Part shown: positions 9,109 through 18,719 of the stretch, piece by piece
Layout: each line of letters opens with the position of its first letter
How positions within the stretch are numbered: position 1 is the stretch's first letter
DNA from: an uncultured Gammaproteobacteria bacterium
GTDB lineage: Bacteria > Pseudomonadota > Gammaproteobacteria > Poriferisulfidales > GCA-002705445
DNA length: 33,686 bases
Assembly (NCBI GenBank): GCA_913042035.1
Contig: CAJWIN010000007.1
Span: 1-33,686, forward strand
Direction: 5' to 3'
Position numbers and translations under genes: made by a program
The notes under the pieces: generated by a model
Databases searched by the model: none
Told to the model about the DNA's origin: nothing
The model's input: only the letters and a program-made list of their open reading frames with translations

Positions 9109-9925
9109 AAATTATGTTATTTTTATTATTGTATATTAAAAAAGATCTTTGTTTTGATCTAGCTATCATCGTTACATTTAAGTCCTTCGCTAACTCAATA
9201 CCCATATTAGTGACTCCAGACCTTGATATTATAATTGGTATTTCCATTCTCTTCACCTTCATAATTATCTCTGATGTTAATCTTCCAGTGGTATAAAAAA
9301 TTATATTTTTCCCAATAAGATCATTTAACCACATTATTCCTGATAGTGTATCTGCTGCATTATGTCTCCCAACATCTTCAACAAACTCCAATACATCATC
9401 AGTGTCACAAAGTGCACAGCCATGGACTGCCCCAGCTTCTTTATAGATATCATTAAATTTAGTTATTTTGGCTAATAAATTAAATATTTTAGATCTTTTT
9501 ATTTTTATGTCTGGCAATGTATTGTTATATAGCTTTTCTAGAGCTCCACCAAATATAGTCCCCTGTCCGCAACCTGTAGTAATAATTTTATTTTTAAGTT
9601 TTTTTGAAATATCTTGTGTATCTTTGTCCATAGTTACAACATCAGAAATTCCAATATCCCATTTGACATTAACACTTGCAATTTCTTGAATATCGTCAAC
9701 AAGTCCTTGATTTCTTAAATATCCTAGTGTCAGTTCCTCTGGTCTTGTGCCAAGAGTCATTAAAGTAATTATTTCTTTACCATTTATTTTTATAGTAAGT
9801 GGTAACTCTCCAGCAACTTTAGAATTTATTTTTTCGTTTAGGTGATTATATGTTGTAATAGAATTAGTTGGAGACAATCCACTATTTGAAAGCTTTAATT
9901 TTTTATTTTTATTTTTTTTTATCAT
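9101..9925 (-). CDS. fdhD: Formate dehydrogenase accessory sulfurtransferase FdhD
   Basis: 274 aa; TTGCGQGTIFGG, AGAVHGCALCD, EDVGRHNAADTLSG, FYTTGRLTSEIIMK motifs. Confidence 0.93.
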   Translation of the reverse strand: MIKKNKNKKLKLSNSGLSPTNSITTYNHLNEKINSKVAGELPLTIKINGKEIITLMTLGTRPEELTLGYLRNQGLVDDIQEIASVNVKWDIGISDVVTMDKDTQDISKKLKNKIITTGCGQGTIFGGALEKLYNNTLPDIKIKRSKIFNLLAKITKFNDIYKEAGAVHGCALCDTDDVLEFVEDVGRHNAADTLSGIMWLNDLIGKNIIFYTTGRLTSEIIMKVKRMEIPIIISRSGVTNMGIELAKDLNVTMIARSKQRSFLIYNNKNNIIFD

Positions 9926-11174
9926 TGTTGACTTCTAAATGTACTGTCTTAACAGCATTATCAATATTTTCTAATACTTTAAAAGTATGGCCTTGAATTT
10001 TTATAATATCATTTATTTCAGGTAAATTTTCAGTATGTTCTAATATAAAGCCATTAATAGTTTTAGCTTCTTTGGCAATTAGTTTTATATCTAGCTCTTG
10101 ATTAATCTCTCTAACATGTACTCCGCCATCAATTATGAATACGTTATCATTTTTTGTGGTTAAAATTTCTTCACTTGAACTTGGATCGCTTGTAAAATCT
10201 CCAACAATTTCTTCTAATATATCCTCTAAAGTCACTAATCCTTGGATATTCCCATATTCATCAATGATAAATCCAATTCTTCTTTTTTCTTTTTGGAAAC
10301 TTAAAAGCTGTCGATATAAGGATGTTCCTGAAACAATATAATAAGGTTTTTTAATAAGGTTTCTAATTTCTGTATCATTTATACTTCTGCTCGCTAATAG
10401 CGGAGCAATATTTTTAATATGAATCAAGCCAAGAAGATTTTCTATATTATCTTCATAAACAGGAATTCTAGTATAAGGTGTAACTTTGAAATTACTCACA
10501 ACTGATGATATATCTTCACTAATATCGATACCATAAATATCACTTCTAGGTATCATTATGTCCTCTACTGTTGCTTTTTCTAAATCTATTATGCTTTCAA
10601 GCATTTTTAAATGAGGTTTAGGAAATTTTATAGATGATTCACTTAAAACAGTTTTTAATTCTTCTGTTGAAAGAGAGCTTTTTGCAATATTATCTTCAAG
10701 ACCCATAATTTTAATAATACTGTTAGCTATCAAATTAATGATAAATACAAATGGATAAAGCAATATTAACATCGGTTTATATAATAATGAAGACGAATAA
10801 GCAATTTTTTCAGAATGCATTTGACCAATAGTTTTAGGAGTGAGCTCAGCAAATATAAGTATAAATATTGTTAATAAACCAGTTGCAATTGCTAATCCAA
10901 TATCACCATAAACTCTTAGAGAAATAAGAGTGGCAATTTGAGTGATTAAAATATTTGTTAAATTATTTCCAAGGAGAATTACGCCAATAATTTTATCTGG
11001 ATTTTCTAATAATTTCTTAGCAGCTTTTGCCCCTTTATTATTTAGCTTAGCTTGGTGCCTCATTTTATATTTATTAATTGACATCAATGCTGTTTCTGAC
11101 CCAGAAAAAAAAGCAGAGAGCAAAAATAAAATTATTAGAATTATAATTAAGATTTCTGTAGATATATTATTCAA
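9909..11174 (-). CDS. CNNM/CorB (YfjD)-like membrane protein with CBS pair and CorC/HlyC domain
   Basis: 421 aa; N-terminal TM segments (SAFFSGSETALMSINKYKMRH), CBS region (VEDIMIPRSDIYGID), C-terminal IDGGVHVREINQEL domain. Confidence 0.9.
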   Translation of the reverse strand: MNNISTEILIIILIILFLLSAFFSGSETALMSINKYKMRHQAKLNNKGAKAAKKLLENPDKIIGVILLGNNLTNILITQIATLISLRVYGDIGLAIATGLLTIFILIFAELTPKTIGQMHSEKIAYSSSLLYKPMLILLYPFVFIINLIANSIIKIMGLEDNIAKSSLSTEELKTVLSESSIKFPKPHLKMLESIIDLEKATVEDIMIPRSDIYGIDISEDISSVVSNFKVTPYTRIPVYEDNIENLLGLIHIKNIAPLLASRSINDTEIRNLIKKPYYIVSGTSLYRQLLSFQKEKRRIGFIIDEYGNIQGLVTLEDILEEIVGDFTSDPSSSEEILTTKNDNVFIIDGGVHVREINQELDIKLIAKEAKTINGFILEHTENLPEINDIIKIQGHTFKVLENIDNAVKTVHLEVNNDKKK

Positions 11175-11200
11175 TTTCTTATTCCATTACTCATATATGA

Positions 11201-11992
11201 TTATAAAATTATTTCTAAAACGGTTTTTGTGCCAAAATATGACAAAAATAAAATAAAGAATCCGACTAAAGTTATGTTAGCAGCTTTACTTCCTCGCCAC
11301 CCATAAATTTTCCTTGAAAATATAAGTAATACAAATATTACCCATGCCAATATAGATAGTATAGTTTTATGCGCTAAATGCTGAGCAAATATATCCTCTA
11401 AAAAAATGAATCCAGTTATTAGACTTGCTGATAAAAATAAAACACCTAGCGCTAATATTTTAAAAAGCAGGTTGTCCATTGCATCTAAAGAGGGCAAGGA
11501 TGTAATTAATCCTATAGGTTGATTCGACTGTAATTTTTTCTCCTGAATTTTTAGTATCAATGACTGTGCAGCTGATAAACATAAAATACTATAACTTATA
11601 AGCGAAATAATGACATGTATGAAAAGAAAATTATTTAGTGGAACATTTACAGGCATATTCGAAAAATCAAACAGAAAAATAACGGATATTATCGGGAGAA
11701 TGATTATTCCTAAAAATTGAGTATTTCCAACTATTGATGATATATAAAGTGTAATTGAAATTATAAAAGCTACGGCAACTAATGCATAGTTAATAGATAA
11801 GTTAACACTATAATTATTATCAAATATTGGCGTCATAGAATAAGCATGACAAATAATTGCTAAAAGCCATAATAACCAAATAATGATTTGATAAGCTCTC
11901 AAGCTTTTACTATAAGACGCCATTAAGCGCCATATTGAAAAGGCTGTCATTATGTAAAATAAAAAGATAAAAAAATTTAGTGTATTACCCAT
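11201..11992 (-). CDS. YpjD/CcsA-family cytochrome c assembly-like membrane protein
   Basis: 263 aa, multiple TM helices, upstream of the CNNM gene as in the ypjD-yfjD pair; C-terminal KIYGWRGSKAANITLVGF typical of the family. Confidence 0.82.
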   Translation of the reverse strand: MGNTLNFFIFLFYIMTAFSIWRLMASYSKSLRAYQIIIWLLWLLAIICHAYSMTPIFDNNYSVNLSINYALVAVAFIISITLYISSIVGNTQFLGIIILPIISVIFLFDFSNMPVNVPLNNFLFIHVIISLISYSILCLSAAQSLILKIQEKKLQSNQPIGLITSLPSLDAMDNLLFKILALGVLFLSASLITGFIFLEDIFAQHLAHKTILSILAWVIFVLLIFSRKIYGWRGSKAANITLVGFFILFLSYFGTKTVLEIIL

Positions 11993-12147
11993 TTGCAGAA
12001 TTAGATTTTAAAAAAAACTATAAATTGTTAAAGATTGTCATTTGATTATTATACATTTTTTTATATATTATGCATTTTTAGCAAAAGTCGCATGTATTTA
12101 ATATATACATTATAGTTATGGGCAGCAATACTAAATAAAAAAATTAA

Positions 12148-14043
12148 ATGAACTATAAAATAATCTTAATAACATTGTCCTATTTGCTCATGGCTCAAGT
12201 AGAAGCTTATAATTTTGATGTAGAAAGAAGCAAATTTGTAAAAGCAACAAAATTCTTTAAAACAAAAAATTATAAGAAATTTAATAATATAAAAAGAGAA
12301 TTAAAAAACTACCCACTATATGCTGAATTAGAATATAAAAATCTGCATAGAAAAAAAAATATAAATAATGATGATGTAATAAAATTTATTAGCAAGTATA
12401 AGAAAAGTTATTTATCAGAAAAAGCATATGTTAACTTAATATACAGACTATCAAGCAGGAGTAAATTTGATAAATTAATAGCAAATTATGTTGATATCGG
12501 ATCCGTGGAATTACAATGTTTGTATATTAGAGCAAAAATAAAGAAAAAATATTTTTTAAATATTGAAAAAGAAATAATTCCAATTTGGCTTAGTTCAAAG
12601 TCTCAACCTAAGTCCTGCGATTTTATTTTTAAATGGTTCTATAACAATAAAAAACTATCAGATGAGTTAGTTTGGCAAAGAATTAAAATGGCTTTAAATT
12701 TTAATAATTATAAATTAGCAAGATACCTAGTTCGCTTTTTATCTAATAAAAATAAATCATGGGCGCAGATTTTACTTAAGGTTCATTTCAAACCGAAAAA
12801 AAATCTATTGTCTAAAAAGTTTAAGAAAGATAATAGATATAGAGATACTATTTTGAGTTATGGATTGGATAGAATTGCAAAAAAAAACTATTTAGACGCA
12901 AAGAGATATCTTTCTATAATTAATAGGGAATATAATACTTCCGGTGATTTTTATAATAAAAAAATGTTAGAGATATTTATTACAGCTCTTTTAACAAACC
13001 AAAAAAATATAACTTATGATAAAGATTTTATTAGATTAAAAAATATAAATTTAGAATTTAATTTAGCTCTAGCTCAGTATTCAATATTTAACTCTGATTG
13101 GAGTAATCTTTTAAACTCCATTGAAAAACTACCAATGTCAATTGCAAAAGAAGAAAAGTGGTTGTATTGGAAAAGCAAAGCTTTGATTAAAACCGGGGAA
13201 AATAAAAAAGCTCAACAGAATTTGGAAGAGTTAAGAAAGAACAGATCCTATTATGGATTTCTTGCATCCTCATTATTAAATAAGAATATAAGTATCATAA
13301 ATATTGCATATAAATCTGACGCTACAAGATTGAATATATTGAGCTCTAGCTATGAAGTAAAAAGGCTGCACGAACTTTTCTTTCTAGGTAGAAAAAGAGA
13401 GGCAAGAATGGAACTCCAATTTATTTTTCAGAACTTCGATAATCAAAGTATTAATGATATGAGTGTACTATTTAAAAAATGGGGATGGAATGTCGGGGCT
13501 ATTCTTGCTTATGGAAGAACTAAATATTTTAATGACATAGAAGTAAGATTTCCTGTTATGCATGAAAAATATTTTAATAAATACTCTGAAAACAACCTTC
13601 AAAAGAGTTTGCTTTTAGGCATATCTAGAAAAGAAAGTATATTTATACAGTATGCAAAATCCTCTGCAGGAGCTATTGGCATAATGCAAGTAATGCCAAA
13701 AACAGCTTATTGGATTTTGAAAAGAACTAAAAATAAAAAAGTTTCCAAAAATTATCTATATAATAAAAATATGAACATTTTTTTAGGCTCTTATTATTTT
13801 AAATATTTATTAAAAAAGAAAAAAAGTTATGTAGAAGCTATAGCTTCTTACAACGCTGGCCCGACCATTGTCCAAAAATGGAGAAGATTTAATAATGCAT
13901 CTGAGGATGCTTGGATTGAATTTATTCCTTATTCAGAAACTAGAAAATATGTGAAGTTAGTTTTAGAGTATTCTCTAGTTTATGATTGGATTTTAAACAA
14001 AAAGAATACTATACGTGTGTCCCAATTAATTAATATAAATTAA
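12148..14043 (+). CDS. slt: Soluble lytic murein transglycosylase (Slt70-like)
   Basis: 631 aa; helical superhelix followed by SLT domain (GISRKESIFIQYAKSSAGAIGIMQVMPKTA ... IASYNAGPTIVQKW). Confidence 0.92.
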   Translation: MNYKIILITLSYLLMAQVEAYNFDVERSKFVKATKFFKTKNYKKFNNIKRELKNYPLYAELEYKNLHRKKNINNDDVIKFISKYKKSYLSEKAYVNLIYRLSSRSKFDKLIANYVDIGSVELQCLYIRAKIKKKYFLNIEKEIIPIWLSSKSQPKSCDFIFKWFYNNKKLSDELVWQRIKMALNFNNYKLARYLVRFLSNKNKSWAQILLKVHFKPKKNLLSKKFKKDNRYRDTILSYGLDRIAKKNYLDAKRYLSIINREYNTSGDFYNKKMLEIFITALLTNQKNITYDKDFIRLKNINLEFNLALAQYSIFNSDWSNLLNSIEKLPMSIAKEEKWLYWKSKALIKTGENKKAQQNLEELRKNRSYYGFLASSLLNKNISIINIAYKSDATRLNILSSSYEVKRLHELFFLGRKREARMELQFIFQNFDNQSINDMSVLFKKWGWNVGAILAYGRTKYFNDIEVRFPVMHEKYFNKYSENNLQKSLLLGISRKESIFIQYAKSSAGAIGIMQVMPKTAYWILKRTKNKKVSKNYLYNKNMNIFLGSYYFKYLLKKKKSYVEAIASYNAGPTIVQKWRRFNNASEDAWIEFIPYSETRKYVKLVLEYSLVYDWILNKKNTIRVSQLININ

Positions 14044-14051
14044 GAATAAAT

Positions 14052-15317
14052 TTATTTTAATGCTTGGGATAAATCTTCAATAATATCATCGATATGCTCA
14101 ATCCCAATTGATAATCTCACCATGTCTTCTGGAACACCTGCAGCCTCAAGTTCTTTTTTATTTAATTGCCTGTGAGTAGTAGAAGCTGGATGACATGCTA
14201 AAGATTTAGCATCTCCTATATTTACTAATCTTACTATTAGTTTTAATTTATCAATAAATTCCCCGCCTGCTTTTATTCCACCTTTAATACCAAAGCTCAT
14301 TACAGAGGATGCTTTACCATTCATATATTTATTTACTAAATGATTATCTGGGTGACTTTTTAAACCGGGATAGTTCACCCAGCTTACTGAATCATGTTTT
14401 TCTAGAAATTCAGCAACTGCTAATGCATTAGAACAATGTCTATCCATTCTAACTGCAAGACTTTCTATTCCTTGAAGAATTTGAAAGCTATTCATTGGAG
14501 AAAGTGCGCCACCCATATTTCTTAATGGAACGACTCTGGCTCTAGTTATAAAAGCCGCAGGACCACATGCATCAGTAAAAACTATTCCATGATAGGCTGG
14601 ATCTGGTGAGGTTAATGCAGGGTACTTTTCAGCATTTAATTTCCAATTAAATTTTCCTGAATCTATAATTATTCCACCAATAGTTGTTCCATGCCCACAT
14701 AAATATTTTGTTAAAGAATGAATTACAACATCTGCACCATGTTCTATTGGTCTACAAACATAAGGGCTTGGCACAGTATTATCAATAAATAAGGGAATGT
14801 TATGTTTATGTGCTAACTCTGAAATTTTTCCTATATCAGTTACGTTGGCAGCAGGGTTTCCTATAGATTCGCAAAATATTAGCTTTGTCTTTGAGTCAAT
14901 TTTTTTTTCGAGGTCTTCTAGTTTTTTAACATCTCCAAATCTAGTTTCAATGCCCATTTTTGGAAATGTATCTTTAAACAAACTTACAGTACCTCCGTAT
15001 AAAGAACTTGTAGATACAATATTATCTCCATTGGAGGTAATATTTAGAATTGCAGCAGAAATTGCCGCCATCCCAGAAGAAAAGGCTAAACCACCAACTC
15101 CTTTTTCCATTTCTGAAACTCTATTTTCTAAAACCTCTGTGGTAGGATTCATTATTCTTGTGTAGATATTTCCCTTTACTTTTAAATCAAAAAGATCTGC
15201 TCCATGTTGGGTATTATCAAATGCATAAGATGCAGTCTGATATATGGGGACAGCTACAGATTTAGTAGTCTCTTCTGGCTCGTAGCCACCATGAATAGCA
15301 ATCGTTTCAATTTTCAT
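14052..15317 (-). CDS. metY: O-acetylhomoserine (thiol)-lyase, PLP-dependent Cys/Met metabolism family
   Basis: 421 aa; ETIAIHGGYEPEETTKSVAVPIYQTASYAF, PLP Lys motif HSLTKYLCGHGTTIGG. Confidence 0.93.
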   Translation of the reverse strand: MKIETIAIHGGYEPEETTKSVAVPIYQTASYAFDNTQHGADLFDLKVKGNIYTRIMNPTTEVLENRVSEMEKGVGGLAFSSGMAAISAAILNITSNGDNIVSTSSLYGGTVSLFKDTFPKMGIETRFGDVKKLEDLEKKIDSKTKLIFCESIGNPAANVTDIGKISELAHKHNIPLFIDNTVPSPYVCRPIEHGADVVIHSLTKYLCGHGTTIGGIIIDSGKFNWKLNAEKYPALTSPDPAYHGIVFTDACGPAAFITRARVVPLRNMGGALSPMNSFQILQGIESLAVRMDRHCSNALAVAEFLEKHDSVSWVNYPGLKSHPDNHLVNKYMNGKASSVMSFGIKGGIKAGGEFIDKLKLIVRLVNIGDAKSLACHPASTTHRQLNKKELEAAGVPEDMVRLSIGIEHIDDIIEDLSQALK

Positions 15318-15514
15318 AAAATCCTCTTTTTATATTTTTATATATTACCTTATTTTGAAAAACATATTTTTTAAATTAATAGTGAAATAATATCCCATTG
15401 AAGGCCTTTATTGTAATGTTTTTTTTAAAATTTATGTGAAATTTAGATTAAATACAGCTATAATGCATTCAAATTTTAATAGCAATTTTAAATATAATGG
15501 AGTGGTAAAATTAC

Positions 15515-16117
15515 ATGAAGTTTTCTATTTTTGTAGCAAGTTTGTGCCTATTATGCTCCTTTAATCTATATGCGCAAAAATCACCAGAAGAACTTTCATC
15601 AACTTGTCTAGGATGTCACGGTGTAGTTAGTTATAATAATATATATCCAACTTATAAAGTTCCAAAATTAGGTAATCAGCATAAAGACTATATTATTTCT
15701 GCTCTTAAAGCTTACAGATCCGGAGAAAGATCTCATGCTACTATGAAGGCTCATGCGGCTAATTTAAGCGATTCAGATATTAATAAAATAGCAGAATATT
15801 TTTCTTCTTTTAAATCATCGAAAAATACAATTGCTTCAGAGGATTTACAAATGATTGATGAAGCAAATTCTTGCGTAGGATGTCATGGAGTAGATGGAAA
15901 TAGCATAGTTCCGACTTTTCCTAGGATAGCAGGTCAATATGAAGACTATTTATATCAAGCATTAAAATCTTATAAAAACGGCGAAAGAAATAACGCAATT
16001 ATGACTGGTATCGCCTCTACACTAAATGATGATCAAATGAAAAAGCTTTCTAAGTATTTTGCATCTCAGCAAGGAATGCAGAATATTGACCAAGGAAGAG
16101 TAGCTTCAAAAAAATAA
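15515..16117 (+). CDS. Di-heme cytochrome c4-like periplasmic protein
   Basis: Signal peptide (MKFSIFVASLCLLCSFNLYAQ); two CxxCH motifs, CLGCH and CVGCHGVDGNS, followed by PTFPRIAGQYEDYL. Confidence 0.93.
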   Translation: MKFSIFVASLCLLCSFNLYAQKSPEELSSTCLGCHGVVSYNNIYPTYKVPKLGNQHKDYIISALKAYRSGERSHATMKAHAANLSDSDINKIAEYFSSFKSSKNTIASEDLQMIDEANSCVGCHGVDGNSIVPTFPRIAGQYEDYLYQALKSYKNGERNNAIMTGIASTLNDDQMKKLSKYFASQQGMQNIDQGRVASKK

Positions 16118-16118
16118 A

Positions 16119-16352
16119 CTAAGACATTTCGTCTTTACTAGCAAAAGTCTTTAAGCTAATTGCATGAAGTTCGCCTGATATAATATAAGAATTCAAGGCG
16201 CTGTATACAAGCTGATGTCTTTTTACGGTATTTAAACCTTCAAAACCGTTATAAATTATACTTGCTGTATATTTTCCTTCTCCACCCTCAATCTCAGCGC
16301 ACGATCCCTGCAAAGTTTCTTCAATTATCTCTTTAATTTTACCTTTATCCAT
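16119..16352 (-). CDS. BolA-like protein (possibly IbaG/YrbA type)
   Basis: 77 aa; RHQLVYSAL and GELHAISLKTF pattern of the BolA family. Confidence 0.85.
   Translation of the reverse strand: MDKGKIKEIIEETLQGSCAEIEGGEGKYTASIIYNGFEGLNTVKRHQLVYSALNSYIISGELHAISLKTFASKDEMS
16121..16135 (-). terminator. Weak candidate intrinsic terminator for the bolA-like gene, overlapping its stop codon
   Basis: On the minus strand AAGAC-GAAAT-GTCTT (5-bp stem) followed by AGTTTATTTTTTT. Confidence 0.4.
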
Positions 16353-16418
16353 TTAATATGTTTATCCTTAAGTTCAAAAAATGTATATTTATGTTAATTA
16401 TAAACTTAAAACCTAACT

Positions 16419-17123
16419 ATGTTATTTAAGCAATTATTTGAAAACGAATCATCAACATATACTTATTTGGTATCTTGTCAAGAAAAACGGGAAGCAATAC
16501 TTATTGACCCAGTTCTAGAAACTTTAGACAGAGATATAGATATAATAAAAAAATTAAATTTAAAGCTAACTTATGCTGTAGATACACACATTCATGCAGA
16601 CCATGTTACCAGCGCTTCTGCATTAAGGGAAATTCTTGGGTGCAAAGTAGCAGGGCCAGCAAATGATAATTTAAAATGCAGAGATATAAATTTTAAAGAT
16701 TCTGATAATCTTATTGTTGGGAATACTATAAAAATAAAAGCAATCCATACTCCAGGGCATACAGACGCACATTTCTCATACATTATTAACATGGGGAAAA
16801 AAAAGATATTATTCTCAGGTGATGCATTATTGATAAACACTTGCGGAAGAACTGATTTTCAATCAGGATCCTCCAAAGAATTATATAATACGATAAAAAA
16901 TATTTTTTATACGATGCCTGATGATACAAAAGTATTTCCGGCTCATGACTATAACAAAAATAACCTTACTACAATTGTAAGACAGAAGTCAGAAAATCAA
17001 TTAATAAGTGGAAGTATTGATTTAGAAAATTTCATTTTGAAAATGAAAAGTTTAAAACTAGATAGGCCAAAAAAAATTGACATTGCTGTTCCAAGAAACA
17101 TGGAGTGCGGCTTCATTAATTAG
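16419..17123 (+). CDS. MBL-fold persulfide dioxygenase (ETHE1-like)
   Basis: 234 aa; THIHADHVTSASALRE, HTPGHTDAHFSY, FSGDALLINTCGRTDFQ, FPAHDY and C-terminal IDIAVPRNMECG. Confidence 0.92.
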   Translation: MLFKQLFENESSTYTYLVSCQEKREAILIDPVLETLDRDIDIIKKLNLKLTYAVDTHIHADHVTSASALREILGCKVAGPANDNLKCRDINFKDSDNLIVGNTIKIKAIHTPGHTDAHFSYIINMGKKKILFSGDALLINTCGRTDFQSGSSKELYNTIKNIFYTMPDDTKVFPAHDYNKNNLTTIVRQKSENQLISGSIDLENFILKMKSLKLDRPKKIDIAVPRNMECGFIN

Positions 17124-18231
17124 AATTAAAATAAGAATTTGTAATTTCAGTTATTTTATTTATATCAATTATTTCTTTTCTCCAGCCTGTAATCAATCTT
17201 GAATTACAATCATTATTTCGTAAAAAATTTAAAATCATTTTTTTAGGAGAAACTATTTGGTAGGATATTTCGTTATATAAAGAAACTTGTTTATAATATT
17301 CATATAAATCATCAGCTATCTTTTTATAATTTGAATTATATTTTCTTTTCTTGTTTTTATATAAATTTATTTTTCTTCCAGAAAAATTCTTAATCTCTTC
17401 TTGTATTTCTTTTACATATTTATTATTTTTATTAGAATCTTTTTTTTCGGGTATTAGAATTTCATTTTTAGAAACATAGGCTTTTGATACTTCAATAATT
17501 TCTTTTTCACTCATTATCCAATTTCTTGGTATATTTTTGTTTATTGCTTTTTTTTCTCTCCAAATTGCAACTATCCTTGCGATATCTTGTGTTTGATTAC
17601 TTAAATTATTAATAGATTTTAGTTTTTTCCATGATGACTCAGCGCTAGGATTCCATTCTATATCACTCACATAATTAGTAAATTCTTCGTTGTAGAAGTT
17701 TATTTTTCTAGTTTCTATAAGTTTTTCATTTAAATATTTACTTAATTTATTTAGGTGTAAAACATCATTAATTGCGTAGTTAATTTGTTTTTGACTGAGT
17801 GGCCTTTTCTTCCAATTTGTCATTTTTTCTGTTTTATCGATCGTAATATTGTAAATTTCTTTTATAAGTTCAGCATATCCAATCTGGTATTTGAATCCTA
17901 AGAACGATGCAGCAAATTGAGTATCAAATATATTTTTTGGAATATAGCCTAGAATCATATTAAGAATTTCCAAGTCTTGTCTACACGAGTGTAATATGAT
18001 TTTTTTATCACTATCAAATATATTTCTAAATAAATTTTTGTAATCAATACTTAAAGTCAAGTCTATGCATCCGTGAAAATCTCCATTTGATAATTGGATT
18101 ACACAGGGCTCTGGAAAGAAAGTATTTCTTCTCATAAATTCTATGTCGATAGAAATTTCATCTGAGCTACTAATTTCTTCTAAAAAAGCTTTTATTTCCT
18201 TTTCTGTTATGAGGAGTTCTGTATTTAGCAT
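17116..18231 (-). CDS. rnd: Ribonuclease D
   Basis: DEDD exonuclease motifs (EISIDIEFMRRNTFFPEPCVIQLS, ILHSCRQDLEIL, YAINDVLHLNKLSKYL). Start chosen at ATG 18231 rather than the tracked 18291, which would overlap mreD by 55 bp. Confidence 0.88.
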   Translation of the reverse strand: MLNTELLITEKEIKAFLEEISSSDEISIDIEFMRRNTFFPEPCVIQLSNGDFHGCIDLTLSIDYKNLFRNIFDSDKKIILHSCRQDLEILNMILGYIPKNIFDTQFAASFLGFKYQIGYAELIKEIYNITIDKTEKMTNWKKRPLSQKQINYAINDVLHLNKLSKYLNEKLIETRKINFYNEEFTNYVSDIEWNPSAESSWKKLKSINNLSNQTQDIARIVAIWREKKAINKNIPRNWIMSEKEIIEVSKAYVSKNEILIPEKKDSNKNNKYVKEIQEEIKNFSGRKINLYKNKKRKYNSNYKKIADDLYEYYKQVSLYNEISYQIVSPKKMILNFLRNNDCNSRLITGWRKEIIDINKITEITNSYFNSN

Positions 18232-18236
18232 CTTAT

Positions 18237-18719
18237 TTAGGAGGCATATTTTTGACGAACAAATCTTAACATGGTAAATAGTGCTGGCCAAATAATTATA
18301 GATATTAATATAGATATAATTACATCGTAAATGTTGTAATCAATTTCTAGCATTTTATTTACAATAGTAGAAGTTAAAAAGTAAGGAACTAAAATTAATA
18401 GTAATGACAACATTTTATTCCAACTAGTATGCAATCTAATTTGGGGATAATATAGCCATGTTAAATATATTGTAGTTGTATAACACAAGGCATTATACCC
18501 CAATGGCATTATTAAAAGTATATCAAGAATAATTCCAGATATAAAAGCGTATGTTAGATTAATTAGATTTGGATAAGCCATACACCAGTATATTAATATC
18601 AACAACAAAATAGGGGGTTTTATGGAATTGAATGTGTCAGGCAAAGGAAGAATATTTAAAAGAATTCCAAAAAATAATAAAGTAACAACTGTAATATGTA
18701 TTTTATTAAAAATTACCAT
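18237..18719 (-). CDS. mreD: Rod shape-determining protein MreD
   Basis: 160 aa membrane protein directly after mreC. Confidence 0.87.
   Translation of the reverse strand: MVIFNKIHITVVTLLFFGILLNILPLPDTFNSIKPPILLLILIYWCMAYPNLINLTYAFISGIILDILLIMPLGYNALCYTTTIYLTWLYYPQIRLHTSWNKMLSLLLILVPYFLTSTIVNKMLEIDYNIYDVIISILISIIIWPALFTMLRFVRQKYAS

Noticed and set aside
14797-15165. 122-aa plus-strand ORF antisense to metY
   Set aside because: Complement of a well-supported conserved CDS; no independent support. The same applies to the other antisense ORFs at 6502-6696, 7306-7521, 9114-9296, 9468-9689, 10135-10341, 10942-11256, 19570-19926, 20266-20628, 20955-21242, 25917-26312, 26442-26672, 29416-29730, 30619-30912 and 32625-32867.
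15318-15514. Possible SAM riboswitch upstream of metY
   Set aside because: Spacer is A/T-rich without recognisable SAM-I or SAM-II core motifs on the minus strand.
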